The notes beneath the pieces are model-generated. The model did no database searches, had not been told where the DNA came from, and was given only the letters and a program-made list of their open reading frames with translations. The translations under genes and the position numbers were made by a program. A DNA stretch of 64,000 nt, taken from Gigaspora margarita. Taxonomy: Eukaryota; Glomeromycota; Glomeromycetes; Diversisporales; Gigasporaceae. The stretch lies in contig WTPW01002059.1 of NCBI GenBank assembly GCA_009809945.1, positions 28,534-92,533 of the forward strand, given 5' to 3'. Shown piece by piece: positions 32,120 through 44,799 of the stretch (position 1 is the first letter of the stretch; the number at the start of each line of letters is the position of its first letter).

Positions 32120-32700
32120 GTGGCTATAATGTATTGATTTATTTGTTAAACTATTATTTTACTAATAAAAATTTACTCTCTGACCTGTTCTAACAGGTTG
32201 ATTAAGGTATTTAAGAATGCTCTTTGTTTGATAGTTGTATTCAATAGTAGACATAATGCAAGGACCTTTTATTTCTTAATTAGGTTCCAAGGCTACAAGA
32301 GCAAAACAGAACCTCATATTTGTAGATACCATGATAATACCAGTACAAGGACTCATGTTTCGTGTGTAGTCAAATTTATTAGCTTTAAATAAAATTGTCA
32401 TATAAGCAAAAGCTAAAAGATGATAAAATAAGTATTTATTATCATTTTTTTAAACTTATAAAACTTTCAGATTGTAAAGTTTTTCAAGCCAGATAAAAAA
32501 AAAGATAATTGGCGATAAAAAGTTTGTTAATAAACATATTTAATACTATATTTTTTATATCATAATAATAAACACTTAAATTTTATTAATTCAGATTAAC
32601 TTACTTGTCAGACACAAAAATCAAAGAAAAATAAAACTAGTATCAACATAAAACAAGATATTTTGCTCAAAAATAATAATATGCTAATACAAAAAAAACT
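32120..32700. other. Interval with no gene seen
   Basis: AT-rich, with scattered A-runs; no inverted repeat or frame of note. Confidence 0.4.
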
Positions 32701-32706
32701 ATAAAA

Positions 32707-34336
32707 AAAGTTCATGCTTTTGGAGCAGGGGGGACTTTCGTTTCCGATGATTTCCGGGATCGATGTTACACAAGTATTTATACAGCGTAGTACTGTAAAA
32801 CCAGAATTTTTCGGGTCTAAGCAAACTTAAAAAAAAAATAACAATCGATACAACACTTTATTAACAAAAGAGCTTCCTAGCAAGCGTCTCTTTGTTGAAT
32901 CACGGTGAATCACGCCGAATCACACAATAAAAAGGTAGATATACTAAGAGTTGAAGTATTGTCTACCGTATAGCAGAAGGTAATAAAAATAGTTTTTATT
33001 GCTTAATTTTTAAACTTTAACGTCGTTTTTTTAGTTTTTTTTTTGTCTTTTTTCTTTTGTTATCCAAATCATTAACTTGTTTATTTTTCATTTATAAATT
33101 TATGTAGACTGGTTTCGAAATTTATATGTATTCTCTATAAGATGTTTGATTCATTTTAGATATTCAATAGTATAGTTTTATTAATTATAGATAGTTTTAT
33201 TAATTATAAATGAAGTATAAAAAATGGGAATAAAGGGCGTGTAACTTGTTATAAGAAACTTTATTAATAAAGCTCTTGTGTTTAGAAGCTATATTTTAAC
33301 CTGAGCGAATAGTTTTATTCATTTACAACCCGATTTAGTTTGCTTCGAAGCTACGAAAGAAATTGTAATATGTTTAATGATTATCTATCTGTTTTCACAG
33401 AAAGTGTATCACGTGGATAATAACCCGTTTTATGATTGGTCAACTACCTCATGATCAGACCCGTGCATTTCCGAAAAATACAAAAGTCCCCCCTGCTTGC
33501 TTTTGGAAGGATCAACCAAACTCTTACTGCTGATCACTTGTACCAACAAATGCACTAAAATTCTGAAGTGAAGTTACGATAAAAACATATAGAGAAACCT
33601 TGGATACAACAAAACAACAGAAACGTGACAACTATTATTTAGGGATACAGTTAATTGAGTATCTGTAATAGCTTCAGAGTTTATCACTTACCACACAACA
33701 AACGGCATTTGTCGTTTGGAGGTAAAGTTCATAGACTACCTGCTGACAAGTTTAGAGTTTATCACTCACTGAAACGGAGTCTTGGGTGGCTTTTCGTTAG
33801 AGTTGAACTATACCAGAAGACCTACTCTCCTTAGTACAAGTGGTAATTTTTGGTATCACTAGGTTTTTTTCTGTAAAAATCTTCAAAAAGTAGGCGATTT
33901 GGTGTACCCCCTCCCAAAGATCTACAGTGTTTATACTAATCAAATCGGGAAGGCACCTACCAGATTGAATTGTTAGTCAGTTCACGTGGAATAACATACA
34001 AGATCCTTGGAGGAAACCACTAGAAGAAGATTCTAGAAGCTTTAATAAAAGTAGTTAGATCTTTACTACTGTATAGGTTTAACGTCACCAGACCTTGGCC
34101 ATTGTTGGAGAATGGGACTCTAAGATGTTAACGATTTTTAGTTTTGAAGTCTGAAGGCCTTGGGCTCTTTCAGCTAACTTTAGGCCATGGATAAAGTAGT
34201 TCAAGTTCTTTTTTCTCTTAAGCTGTATATTATTTTCTTTTTGTTGTTTTTTGTAATAATTTAAAGTTGTACAGCTGTATGAATAAAGAGCAAGGTCTTG
34301 GTTATAAAACCTAAAAAAAAAAAAAAAAAAAAAAAA
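32707..34336 (+). mobile_element. Poly(A) retroposon, copy in the 33-kb region
   Basis: ACTATAAAA occurs before the insert (about 32698-32706) and directly after its 22-base A-run (34337-34345). Its body from AAGGATCAACCAAACTC to AATAAAGAGCAAGGTCTTGG is near-identical in layout to the copy at 43159-44780. It carries the decayed LVYPL.KIYSVYTNQI peptide near 33900. A 774-bp MULE-type MITE sits inside its 5' part. Confidence 0.75.
32724..33497. mobile_element. MULE-type MITE, exact 9-bp duplication
   Basis: AGCAGGGGGGACTTTCG and (inverted) AGCAGGGGGGACTTTTG are terminal repeats, continuing as TTTC/GGAAAT blocks. TGCTTTTGG flanks both ends exactly (32715-32723, 33498-33506). A 9-bp duplication is typical of Mutator-like elements. 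The interior is AT-rich and non-coding. Confidence 0.85.
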
Positions 34337-34339
34337 ACT

Positions 34340-34800
34340 ATAAAATTATAATATATAGTTTGATATATAAATTTTGTATATCAAAGTCATCTACATACAT
34401 ATTTTTATAAAATATATAAAATTGAAATATATAATTAAAATTGTGAATTTAAATAAAAATATAATAAATTTTTCAATTAAAAAAATAAAGTATTTACATG
34501 TCCAAAAATAAAGATTATTATTTATACTTTAGTTTAAGCTCTTTAACTTTCAAATTATATTGAAATTCTTTTTTTTTTTTTAGTATTAAGGTGAGGTCTT
34601 GCTTATATCTTTATTAGTAATTTAGAAAAGTTGCTATATGGAGTATACTTTTTTGTATAAATACAAAATTTAAATTATATGCAAGAATTGAAGCTCAGAC
34701 TAATTTATCTGTAACCTAAACCTATAAAATTCTTTTTCCATCCATTCTATTTCTAATTTAAATTTAAATTTTTGTTCTTTTGCAAACTTTTCTTTTTTCC
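34340..34800. other. AT-rich interval, no gene seen
   Basis: Sequence of mostly A and T following the retroposon tail; it precedes the 3' end of the minus-strand pseudogene. Confidence 0.4.
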
Positions 34801-34804
34801 ATTA

Positions 34805-35625
34805 ATTTTTTATATTTGATTTCTTTTTTTTTTTTCTTTCCTCTAACTCGCTTAAAAATTTCTGATTCTCAACCTTCAAACAGTCTTGTGCTATTTCTAA
34901 GCCAATTTTTTTAGTTCTTCTTAATAATTTTAATTTATCTAAATAAATTTGATCAATTTCAGAAATTTTTCGCTTTTTATTTGAAACCATAAGATCATTA
35001 TTATCACTCTCATCATCCTATTAAATATAGATTAATTTAATCCGATTACATATTATTAGAGTTAATGAATTAATTGAAGTAATTAATTTTCTTTACAATT
35101 ATTTATTTGGTATGCTATTGTAAATTTCAAAAATTTATAGCAAATACAAATCTGTTTATTTACCAAATTAATACTAGATACCAAATGATCCAGCTTTACA
35201 TTTTCTCTATTTCCAAATATTTTATTCATATTATTCAAATATGGCCATTTTGATCTAGCTTTTCTGGTTTCTTCTTTATTTTTCTTCTCATATCTTGATT
35301 TAAGTGACTGGATTTTCAAACTAACTTAGGCACTAGTTCTATTATTGCCAATTTTAATTACAGCCATGCCATAAAATTTTGTTTTATTTTTTCAATACAA
35401 ATCAAAATTATCTGCCAAATAAAAGATTAGAGCTCTTATTTTAGAATTTGATCAAAATTTACTGCTTGGAATTGGTTCATTATAATCTGATTTATCTTCT
35501 GAAGTTTCAAGTTTATTTGAAGTTTCAATTTGTTGAGTTTGAGAAATTACATTATTATCTTGGAAAGAAGGAGTATATAATCAATAAACTGAGTAAAAGT
35601 AATAGTAGAAGTGAATTGATCCATT
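34805..35625 (-). pseudogene. MADF / Myb-SANT-like DNA-binding protein relic
   Basis: A single minus-strand frame runs through three nonsense codons: DKSDYNEPIPSSKF-stop-SNSKIRALIFYLADNFDLY-stop-KNKTKFYGMAVIKIGNNRTSA-stop-VSLKIQSLKSRYEKK, then SKWPYLNNMNKIFGNREN. The pattern W..KI..LI.yL, KtkFY..ma and tsaqV..KIqsLKsrYek..sKWPY is that of MADF/SANT-like domains. After SSINL a GTAAAT donor (about 35166) and a TTTAATAG acceptor (about 35022) join in phase to DDESDNNDLMVSNKKRK and a charged coiled-coil tail ending at 34805. All three stops are explained by single C-to-T or G-to-A changes (expected Trp, Arg, Gln). It would once have been a sequence-specific DNA binder, host- or transposon-derived. 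Confidence 0.7.
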
Positions 35626-35659
35626 ACGAAAAGAGAACTTTGGATTTTGAAATTTGAAA

Positions 35660-36240
35660 ATATTACTTTTTATTATTACTATATCTCACATTTCTTAAAA
35701 GCCAAATAAATAAAAACATGCTAATACCTTTTTATTTTCAAATGTATTAATATCTAAATTGAGAATTATATATAAACTTTAACAATAGTCAAGCCAAAAA
35801 TTTATAATACTCAAGATTAAAAATGCTTGTTAGTAACTACAATTGGAAATCTATATACTGCCCGAAGAAAACCTCTAGGTATATTCATTTAACGACTTAT
35901 AACTGATAAGGTTATTGTATCGATTATGCATAAAAATACAATTTATTAGTGCAGTATATTTGAGAAGACTGCTATGATTTATCTATACTTCTTATATGCT
36001 AACCCTATTAAATCATCAATGTATTTGTTTAGTGATCCTTTTAGGAATAGATATCTTCACTATAGCTATATATAGGTTATAAGTATTGCATGCAATCATT
36101 ATGATAATTTTTTAAATAGGTACTGTACAGATTTAATTGGTTTTTTCATTATAAAAAAAACAATATGTTTTGAGTCATTTTTGCTATTTATTTAAGAAAC
36201 TATTTTGAATACTTAAGTTATAACAGTAACAATCTTGAAT
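35660..36240. other. Interval with no gene seen
   Basis: AT-rich, no inverted repeats or frames of note. Confidence 0.4.
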
Positions 36241-36246
36241 TACAAG

Positions 36247-36622
36247 TAGAGATGTTAAATCGGTCCTGCAGTAATTATCAGCCAATTTTGAAGTTTGTAC
36301 AAAAATTGGTAGTTTTAACTAATATTTGTCTGATATGTCAAGTTATAGAAAAGTTATTTTTCTATAATATAGAAATTTGTTAGTATTCTTTGTAATAGTC
36401 TCTAATAGAAGTTTGTCATTTTTGCATTAATTTTTGAGTAATTTAGATGGAACCAATTAGAGACTGAATAGTGTAAAGGAAATTTTATTCTAAATTACTC
36501 AGAAACTAATGCAATTAACTTAATATAACTTATTTATTAAACAAATATTAGTTAAAAATGCTAATTCTTTACAAATCTTGCTTCAAGTCAGCAAATAATT
36601 ACTGTGAGATCAATTAACAATA
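36247..36622. mobile_element. Possible decayed inverted-repeat element
   Basis: TTAAATCGGTCCTGCAGTAA near 36256 is mirrored by TTACTGTGAGATCAATTAAC near 36600, with AATTGGTAGTTTTAACTAAT also mirrored by TTAGTTAAAAATGC. No target duplication could be read. Confidence 0.4.
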
Positions 36623-36969
36623 ATACAATAGTTTTAGTTATCACAATTGTTCTTTCTATTGTCATATTTTATCTTGTAATATACATGATATAGTTACAAC
36701 TCTGGCTGTTATTCTGTAATAATACATCTTAATCATGTTTATTTATAAACAATTCTTATTATTACAATATAGCAATAATTCAAATTTTATGTACATATGT
36801 ACTATATATTTTTCTTACTAAACCAAATAAAGCTTCTGTATTACTATTTTAGGATATATAGTATATACCAATGTTGACACCAATGAAAAAACCTGAGCCA
36901 CTAAAAAAGGCCAATATGTTTTGTTTTCTAAGTAAATAAATTACATGTAAAATTAAAGCTAAAAAAACT

Positions 36970-37240
36970 GTGATATAATTAGGGTTAGGGTTGAAAAAAT
37001 ATAGTAGCTATAGTATAACTATTGGTAAAATTTCACAAGGACCATTTTTAATTAGAACGCAGTAGATGGTTTCCTAATAAAAATTTAGAGCTATCTCTGT
37101 TTTTTGTAAAAAAGTGAATTTGCTTCGATTTTTACATTCATCTGATCTTAAATTCGATTGGTTAAAATTACAGATAAACAATTTTTGTAAAAGAGCTAGA
37201 GTGTTATGCCAGTCTATGTGCTGGGAGCTTTTTTTTCAGG
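36970..37240. repeat. Dispersed repeat with AATTAGGGTTAGGG block
   Basis: Same order of blocks as at 21.5 kb and 54.6 kb: TTAGGGTTAGGG, a TTTTTAATTAG block, then GATCTTAAATTCGATTGG. Boundaries unresolved. Confidence 0.45.
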
Positions 37241-37743
37241 TCGTATTCAAAAGACAAGCCAAAAATAGTGATAGCAATATTTAAATTTTAATAATTAAAT
37301 TACACACATAAATAAAATTGGTTCTCGTAACTTGGCCAGATAGTTTTTTTTAAAAAGTGAAATGTTATTTTATAGTAATATATATAAATAGTTATTCGAA
37401 CATGTGAATAGAGTTATTACCCAAGTTGGGTGACCTGTACAGATCACAGGTCAAAATTGGTCTAACTTAGATTAAGTCAAATGGGTCAAGATTCAGAAAT
37501 TACAAATCAATATCAATACAAATCAATATCGATATATATTAAAAAAATATGTATTTTGTATTTTTATATATATAAACATATTGATGAAAAACGTATTAAA
37601 TAGAATACTCTTTTTTTTTATTAAGTATCTCTTCAAATAGAACATATTTTTATTCAGATATATATCACTATTTGCATCAATTTGAAAATACTAACATGGT
37701 TTATTGCTTTATTTAATAATAAGTATTTAACAACTTTTTTTTA
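37240..37743. other. Interval with no gene seen
   Basis: AT-rich; no frame or boundary identified. Confidence 0.35.
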
Positions 37744-38313
37744 GAGAAGTGCAGTAAATCACGTAATTAGGGTTTACATAGGTCTGACCCCTCCCCTCTG
37801 TGATAGACTATTGACCAATCAAATTTTGTCTTTTATAATATTAAAAAAATTTAAAAATATTTTTGACCCCATGTATGATAACAGTCGCTACATAGTAAAG
37901 TCAAAAATTTACTATATGAATTGATTAGAGTTGCTTAAATAAACTTGTTCAAAAGGTCAAAATACACTTATTCTAAAATTTTCATTAGTATTGGAGAACT
38001 TTTTATTATTTAACTTTTTGATTTTTATGTTCAGCAAAAATTTTAAAATTTTTTAAAAAAATACATTCGACGAACGTAAAAATTAAAAGTTAAATAATAA
38101 AATCTTCTTTAATTTTAATAAAATTTTTAGAATATATATATTTTGTTCTTCCAAACAAGTTTACTTAGACTTTACTATATAGCAACTTTCTGCGAATTTT
38201 TATTATAATAAATACTTCAATATTATTGGCTATTTTACTCTATATATATATAGGACATGATAAATGGGGACCCCTCTCCCCCCTAAAAAATTACTTGATT
38301 TACTGTACTTCCC
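37744..38313. mobile_element. Harbinger-type MITE, TTA duplication, with nested foldback
   Basis: GAGAAGTGCAGTAAATCACG and (inverted) GGGAAGTACAGTAAATCAAG are terminal repeats, with TTA on both sides. Inside (37890-38225) lies a palindromic relative of the 15345-15690 element (CTACATAGTAAAGTC mirrored by GACTTTACTATATAGCAAC). Confidence 0.75.
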
Positions 38314-39107
38314 TTAGATAAAATTCATTCATAATTTTCATTCTAATGTTTAATTAAATCTTTAGGTGATTTTCTATATCTGTGCCACACTAATTTTTCT
38401 CTTATTTTTAAGGCAAATGCATTAGTTGGTTTGAATTTTAATAAGAGTTTTTTTTCTTTGTTTTTCATTAAGCAGACATGATGACGAGGGTACAATACAT
38501 TTAATTTTCACATTACAATATATTGAAGGAATACAAGTAATACACATTTGTGTAAAATCACTGGTGTTGGTACCACATAATGATATCTACTACAATTTTG
38601 TTTTTGACAAAGACATATACCAACCATTCATGCCAAAAGTTAGTTTGAATAGGCAATTTTTGGTGAATATGCAACTATATATTTACTGCTCAAAACTCAG
38701 CGATAAATTTATTACACATTCTGAAAAATTGTGCATATTTACCAATCTTATCGATTTAAATAACTTTTATATAATCTAAACTCTTTCACTAGTGCTTCAT
38801 GTTCTTTTTGATTGCTTAGTAACCGTTCACTATCTAACTTAATTCTGGAACTGTTGCCTAATTTAAGAATTTAATCTGATATTCAGACTATTTAGATTAA
38901 TTTTCAATTTGTATTCTAAGATATCCTTATCTGAATTTTTTAAAATTTTTACAACGATGATACAAAAAAAAAAAGATTATCATCGAACGTAAGTATTATG
39001 ATCAATATTGTATATACATGTACATATATAATATTATATAATAAAACAAAATCAGATAAGAATATTCTGCTTTATTTCTGAATTTACATCGATTTTGAAT
39101 TGACACA
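38314..39107. other. Interval with no supported gene
   Basis: AT-rich. A minus-strand stretch of about 36 codons at 38755-38862 (RIKLDSERLLSNQKEHEALV) looks peptide-like but has no start, acceptor or family assignment. Confidence 0.3.
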
Positions 39108-39487
39108 TAGAGGTCTAACTTGGTCAAAAAATAAATATTTGAATATTTATTTGTTCAATATTTTTTTATTCGAATATTGTTCAAAAATTTTAAAAATATT
39201 CAATGAATATTCACTGAATATTCATTGAATATTAAATATATTTCAGTTTTAAAAAATTATATAATATCTCACTTAAATTAGCTAATAAAATTGCAAATAA
39301 ATTATTAAAAAATAAATAAAATTATAAAATTATATATATATATATATATATATTCAATGAATATTCAATGAATATATTCAGTGAAATTTTAAATATTCGA
39401 ATATTTATTCAGTAAAAAATTATATATTCGAATATTCAAATATTCAGTAAACATTCAGTAAATAGTATTTATCGAGTCAGACCTCTA
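39108..39487. mobile_element. hAT-type MITE, exact 8-bp duplication
   Basis: TAGAGGTCTAACTTGGTC and (inverted) TAGAGGTCTGACTCGATA end the element. TTGACACA flanks both sides exactly (39100-39107, 39488-39495). The interior is dense in AATATTCAATGAATATTC palindromes and a TA microsatellite. Confidence 0.9.
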
Positions 39488-39766
39488 TTGACACACGTTA
39501 TTTCTCAATTTTTACCATTGTGAAATAACTGAAATACTGAACAAATCTACAAATCGCTATTATTATAATAAATTTTATATTATAAAATTATAAAAGAATG
39601 TTTTAATCTTATTTGATATTTAATAACGCATCTAATATCTAGTAAGCTGCTGATTAATTTTGAAATTAGTTTCTAGTTTTGCACAACTGTATTGTGTAGC
39701 TACCTTATTTAGAAGTATGTGAGTAATAAATGTACAGTATATATATACATGAATACGTATTCATAC

Positions 39767-40598
39767 TAGAGGTTGAAACCGATTTTATTTTTACAATTCA
39801 GATTTAATTTTTCAACTTCAACTTAAACCAGTTTAATCTGAATTTAAATAAACCCAGGTAATTCAGTTTTGCGATTTTAATAAACTCATAAAACTGAATC
39901 AACTCGAATTTAAAAAAACTAGTTTTTGTAGTTGTAATAAACTAGTAGTTTAGAACATCCAAATATCTGTGTTTAGGGTAGTTTGATACATCGTAAATCG
40001 GAATAGATTGGTTGTGCAACCAAAAATTTAGCAGATTCAGAACGGAAGAGATCGAAATTGATAAATTTTGCTAATAATCCAATAATCTACACACTAAATA
40101 AAATTGTCAGACGTTAATTTTGCTATAATATAGTTAGTTATTATTATTGATAAATATCAGCCTAAACTTTGGCCAAAATTGAATTTGTATCTAAATAAAT
40201 CACAATAAATGCATTTTAAATATCAAGGCAATCTGTTAATAGCAATAGAGTGTATTCTTGTTCTATATATAATATTATATATCTCAGGATAATACAAATA
40301 CAATCTGGTATGCTCATACACGGTATTAGTATACTACACCAGCAAATTAAATGCAAGATTTGCAAACTCACCATTCTAGATGGTAGTAAACCATATATTT
40401 TGCATGGCTACGTTCATAGTATTTGATTTTTCTGTTTTATTAATTTCGATAAATTTGGTTTATTAAATTCAACTTTTTAGTTTTATTCAGTTTTATTAAA
40501 TTCGATAAATCTGGTTTTATTAAATCTGAATATAAAAATATTCAAATCAGGTTGAACTAGTTTTAAATTCAGATGCAACAATTCAGTTTCAACCTCTA
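39767..40598. mobile_element. hAT-type MITE, 8-bp duplication with one mismatch
   Basis: TAGAGGTTGAAACCGATTTT and (inverted) TAGAGGTTGAAACTGAATTG. The flanks ATTCATAC and ATTCACAC differ by one transition. 832 bp, non-coding. Confidence 0.8.
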
Positions 40599-40599
40599 A

Positions 40600-41334
40600 T
40601 TCACACATATCTAATATATATGTATATATGCCCAATTGCCTATTATTTATCAATTTTACTATTATATTTGTACAAAAATATTTAGGTCCTGTGTGCTTTT
40701 TAGTTTTAATATGTTATGAGAACCAATTAATTTTATTTGCATGGTCTTAGTGATATTGTTTTTTAGATGACAAATTTCATGAACTATGATTAATTAGTGC
40801 AATTTTCTCAAAGTTCTGGCTTCATGATTTAAGTATTACAACATTATTACTAGAATTTATTAGCGCTTAAAAGCAATTGTTGGTATTTGGTATTATGTAT
40901 TAATATTTAATATCGCAGCTAAAGCTGGAAATTAAGGATCTAACAACTAACCCTAAACCCTAGCCTAACTGTTAAAAAAAACTAAGAAAATGCATTTCAA
41001 AAATTTTAAAAAATTTATAATATAAAAATTTTGATGTTCTATCAGAACAACCATAGATTTTCTACAAATATATTAATAAATGAGTTTATTTCCTAATGTG
41101 ACTTTTACCCTAATCTCACTCTAATTCTAAGAAGTTTCATTGAATAAAAATCATGGGGTAAAATTTTTTGTAAGAGAGTTACCACAGCTTTCTAACAGTT
41201 TTGATCACTTGATCATAATGCATATGCACAATTAAAAATCTAAAAATCATAATTTAGATCGATTTTAAATTGACCCAAGTCTAGAATTAATATCCGGATT
41301 TATATCTATGTTCGAATACAATTAGGGGAGTGAC
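40600..41334. other. Interval with no gene seen
   Basis: Contains ACTAACCCTAAACCCTAGCC at about 40950, again a TTAGGG-type motif in a decayed repeat. AT-rich otherwise. Confidence 0.35.
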
Positions 41335-41471
41335 AAAAATTAGGTGATTTTTTGGGGGGGAGGGGGTAAAAAAAATTGAAATTATATATAAGAACCTGAC
41401 TATATATATATTAAGAAAGAGGGGGGGTAGGCCTCTGATAAAAAATAATCAGGTGATTAATGACACGGCCC
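41335..41471. mobile_element. 137-bp Harbinger-type MITE, copy 1
   Basis: GGGGAGTGACAAAAATTAGG and (inverted) GGGCCGTGTCATTAATCACC are terminal repeats, and TTA lies on both sides. G-runs (GGGGGGGAGGGGG) lie inside. A second copy in inverse orientation is at 43714-43865. Confidence 0.8.
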
Positions 41472-41503
41472 TTAGTAATTAAAAATATAATCTGAATATA
41501 ATA

Positions 41504-41681
41504 GGACCCCGAAATATACATAGATAGGTTAGGTTAATTATAGGGTTATCAAAAAAGGAAAGATTCGCAGAAAAAACCTCAAAAATAAGCAAAAAATTAC
41601 TATAAATAGAAAAGATCTGCATAAAAAACCTCAAAAATAAGCAAACTCATATCTGACCTATCTATGTATATTTCGGGGTCC
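41504..41681. mobile_element. 178-bp Tc1/mariner-type MITE
   Basis: GGACCCCGAAATATACATAG and its exact inverse end the element; TA flanks both sides. The interior has a direct repeat of AAAAAACCTCAAAAATAAGC. Confidence 0.85.
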
Positions 41682-41689
41682 TAATATAA

Positions 41690-43148
41690 TTAAATTCAGA
41701 TAAGTAAATAAATCCAGATTTACTATTATATCTGGTATTATCACTATAACTTAAAATTTTTATTCATCCCTGCTTTAATTGATCAATCATTATTACATTC
41801 GATTACCCTTAAACCTTTTAATTGTACTATGTTTCTTTTTGAATATTTTCCTTTATTTGTATCCTCAATGTATTATTTTTATTTTTCTTATTTATTATTT
41901 TTATTTCATATTGCATAGATGGATGACACAAAACCCAGTTTACATAATCGCCTCTTTTATATCATGCTATGTTTATTGTGCATAGAAAAATTATGTACAA
42001 ATTATTATTGCTTCTTTCAGGAATGAATGAATATGAAGCATTTAAATATTATCATTTCGCCCCAGAAATAATACATTTAAGTTTATAGATATTAAAGAAA
42101 TGTCTTTATATAATTAAGAATGTGTTTGTGCATGTTTCAAAGATGAATTGATTGTGTGAAAGTATGTACAAAAGAAAGTTAACCTGTCAATTAGTATAAA
42201 TAATTTATATATATTGAATATGCATATAAGTCTGAAATATTCATCTTGTGGTTTCATTAGAGTTTTATCTGAGTGATTTCTCCTTTATAATAAAGTCTTC
42301 TGAGTAAATTCCTATTATATCATACTGAGTGATTAGTTAATTTGATATTGTTTTATTTGATTTATTTGATTTATAGTTTATTTATTGATATCATGAACTG
42401 AGTGATTCATGATCGATTTATTTATTGATATGTTTATTTATTTATTATATATTAATCTTAAGCTACTCTTTGCCATTATAATGAAACCCATCTCCATACT
42501 TTTACCACTAATAATTAGAATTCATCTAAACTCAACACCCATTTAGAACTATCTAGATTTATAACTCCAGCTTACTATCCAAGTAGCTCAAACTGGCAAT
42601 ATTCTAGTACTCTTTCAAATTCGATAGTAATACCAGATTTATAATTATATTTAGATTTATAATTTATGTGGATTTATAATTATATCTGGATTTATAATTA
42701 TATATTTGAATTTATATATTTGGATTTAATATAATAAAACTCAAACCAATGAGAATAATATAGCAGATAGGTACAGAAAAATTTATAACAACTTTTTTAC
42801 AAGAAATAAATTAGAAAAACTTGGCCTTGAATTAAACAATAGTTTTTTTAGTTATTAGACCAATTTAATTTGTTAATACAAACAAGATCACATGCTTGAG
42901 TTCAATTTGTCAACAATCTTCTGATTATTTTTGTAATTAAAATGCTTTATTATTTTATTAATTTGATATTGGATAAAAATTATATAGTGTATAAGGAAAA
43001 ACCAAAATTTCAATTACCATAAAGTCTTGAATATAAGCAACACCTAGAAAGTATTACAAAGTTACTAAAATTAAACAACACTTTTAAAAAACCAGTCTTG
43101 AGAGGTTGTTTATATTTGGAACTTTATAGTAGTCAAAGTTTTAAAATG
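41690..43148. other. AT-rich interval with a small TTTATAATT repeat, no gene seen
   Basis: At 42620-42730 imperfect copies of GGATTTATAATTATATCT follow each other. Elsewhere TTTATTGATAT and GAGTGATT motifs repeat loosely at 42260-42440. No supported frame. Confidence 0.4.
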
Positions 43149-43713
43149 ACCAAAAAGTAAAAAGGATCAACCAAACTCTTATCGCTAATCACTTGTACCA
43201 ACAAATGTACTAAAATTCTAAAGTGAAGTTTACGAAAAAATATTAGAAAAATCTTGAATACAACAAAACAGATAACAGGACAACTATTATTGAGATATAG
43301 TTAATTGAGTATCTGCTAATAGCTTCAGAGTTTATCACTCACTACAACAAAACAGCGCTTGTCGTTTAGAGATAAAGTTCATAGGCTACCTGCTAACAAG
43401 TTTAGAGTTTATTACTTACCAAAAAGGAGTCTTGGATAGCTCTTCGTTAGAGTTGGAATATACCAAAAGACCTACTCTCCTTAGTAAAAGGCATAATTTT
43501 TGGTATCGCTGTTTTTTTTTTGTAAAAATCTTCAAAAATTGGGCGATTTGGTGTACCCTCTTCAAAAGATTTACAGTGTTTACACTAACCAAATCAGAAA
43601 GGCACCTACCAGATTGGATTGTTAGTCATGCCACGTGGAATAACATACAGAGTTCTCAGAGAAAACCACTAGAAGAAGATTCTAGAAGCTTAATAAAAGT
43701 AGTCAGTTCCTTA

Positions 43714-43865
43714 GGGCCATGTTATTAATCACCTGATTATTTTTTATTAGAGGCCTACCCCCCTCCCTCCTCTTTAATATAAATTTGGACAGGTTCTTAT
43801 ATATAATTTAACATTTTTTACCTCCCCTCCCCCTTTAAAAAATCACCTAATTTTTGTTACTCCCT
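43714..43865. mobile_element. Harbinger-type MITE, copy 2 (inverse of 41335-41471)
   Basis: GGGCCATGTTATTAATCACC begins the element after TTA. The right end TTTTTGTTACTCCCT is followed by TTA. The internal C-runs mirror the G-runs of copy 1. Confidence 0.75.
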
Positions 43866-43875
43866 TTACTACTTA

Positions 43876-44534
43876 TCCCTTAGTTTGTAAAGGTTTGCAG
43901 GCAAATTTGCCTGCATAATTACTATAAATATACCTTTGATCTACTTTTTTAATCATTTAAAATATTTAAATAAAATTTGGTATAATAATATTTGAAAATA
44001 AGAATTATATTTTTAAATTATTTAATTTTTATTATAAGACAAAAAAAGTTTATGTTGCTTATAAGCTAAAAATATTAAATTTTAAAGAAATTTTTTAACC
44101 AAAAAAATAATTTACAATATCTTGGCGAATTTTTTAAATATTGGGTTTAAAAATATAGTTTCTAATACAATATTGTAGTTTATATAAATAATTACAACTT
44201 TTATTATTGCACTTTAAGTGATTTATTTGTAAAAATTAAGACTTGTATTAGAAGTAAAAAATTTTTTTATAGACGGAAACATATAAAATTTGAGAAAACC
44301 TAAAGAAAAAATTCTATAGTAAAAGTTTTAAAACAAAAACTTTAAACTTTTATTATACTAGAGTTTTTTAATAAGTTTAAAAAATTTTTTATAATTAAGT
44401 TGATAAAACAGAACTAATATTATATTTTTTACTTAGAAAGTATATAGCTAAAATTAATATTTAAAGTTTTATTTAAAAAATTTAAAAATTTAAAATTTAT
44501 GCAGCCAAATTTGCCTGCATAACAAATTAAGGGA
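43876..44534. mobile_element. 659-bp TIR element with TA duplication, copy 2
   Basis: Full-length inverse copy of 16386-17042. TCCCTTAGTTTGTAAAGGTT at the left and (inverted) TCCCTTAATTTGTTATGCAG at the right. TA duplication confirmed by comparison with the uninterrupted 33-kb retroposon. Confidence 0.85.
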
Positions 44535-44799
44535 TAGTTTTAATGTGGTCAGACCTTGGCCATTGTTGGAGGATAGGACTTTAAGATGTTAACGATTTTT
44601 AGTTTTGAAGTCTGAAGGCCTTGGGCCCTTTTAGCTAACTTTAAATCGTAGATAAAGTAGTCCAAGTTCTTTTTTCTCTTAAGCTATATATTATTTTTCT
44701 TTTCATTGTTTTTTGTAATATTTTAAAGCTATATGAATAAAGAGCAAGGTCTCAGTTATAAAATCTAAAAAAAAAAACAAACCAAAAAGTGCTAAAGAT

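Larger units (their letters stand above)
43159..44780 (+). mobile_element. Poly(A) retroposon, copy in the 43-kb region, carrying two MITEs
   Basis: ACCAAAAAGT flanks the insert exactly (43149-43158 and 44781-44790), and an A-rich tail precedes the right copy. The body matches the 33-kb copy block by block. Two later insertions (43714-43865 and 43876-44534) interrupt it; with them removed, TTTACTACT and AATGTGGTCAGACCTTGGCC rejoin as in the 33-kb copy. The 98-codon open frame at 43432 is in a different phase from the ancestral peptide. Confidence 0.8.
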
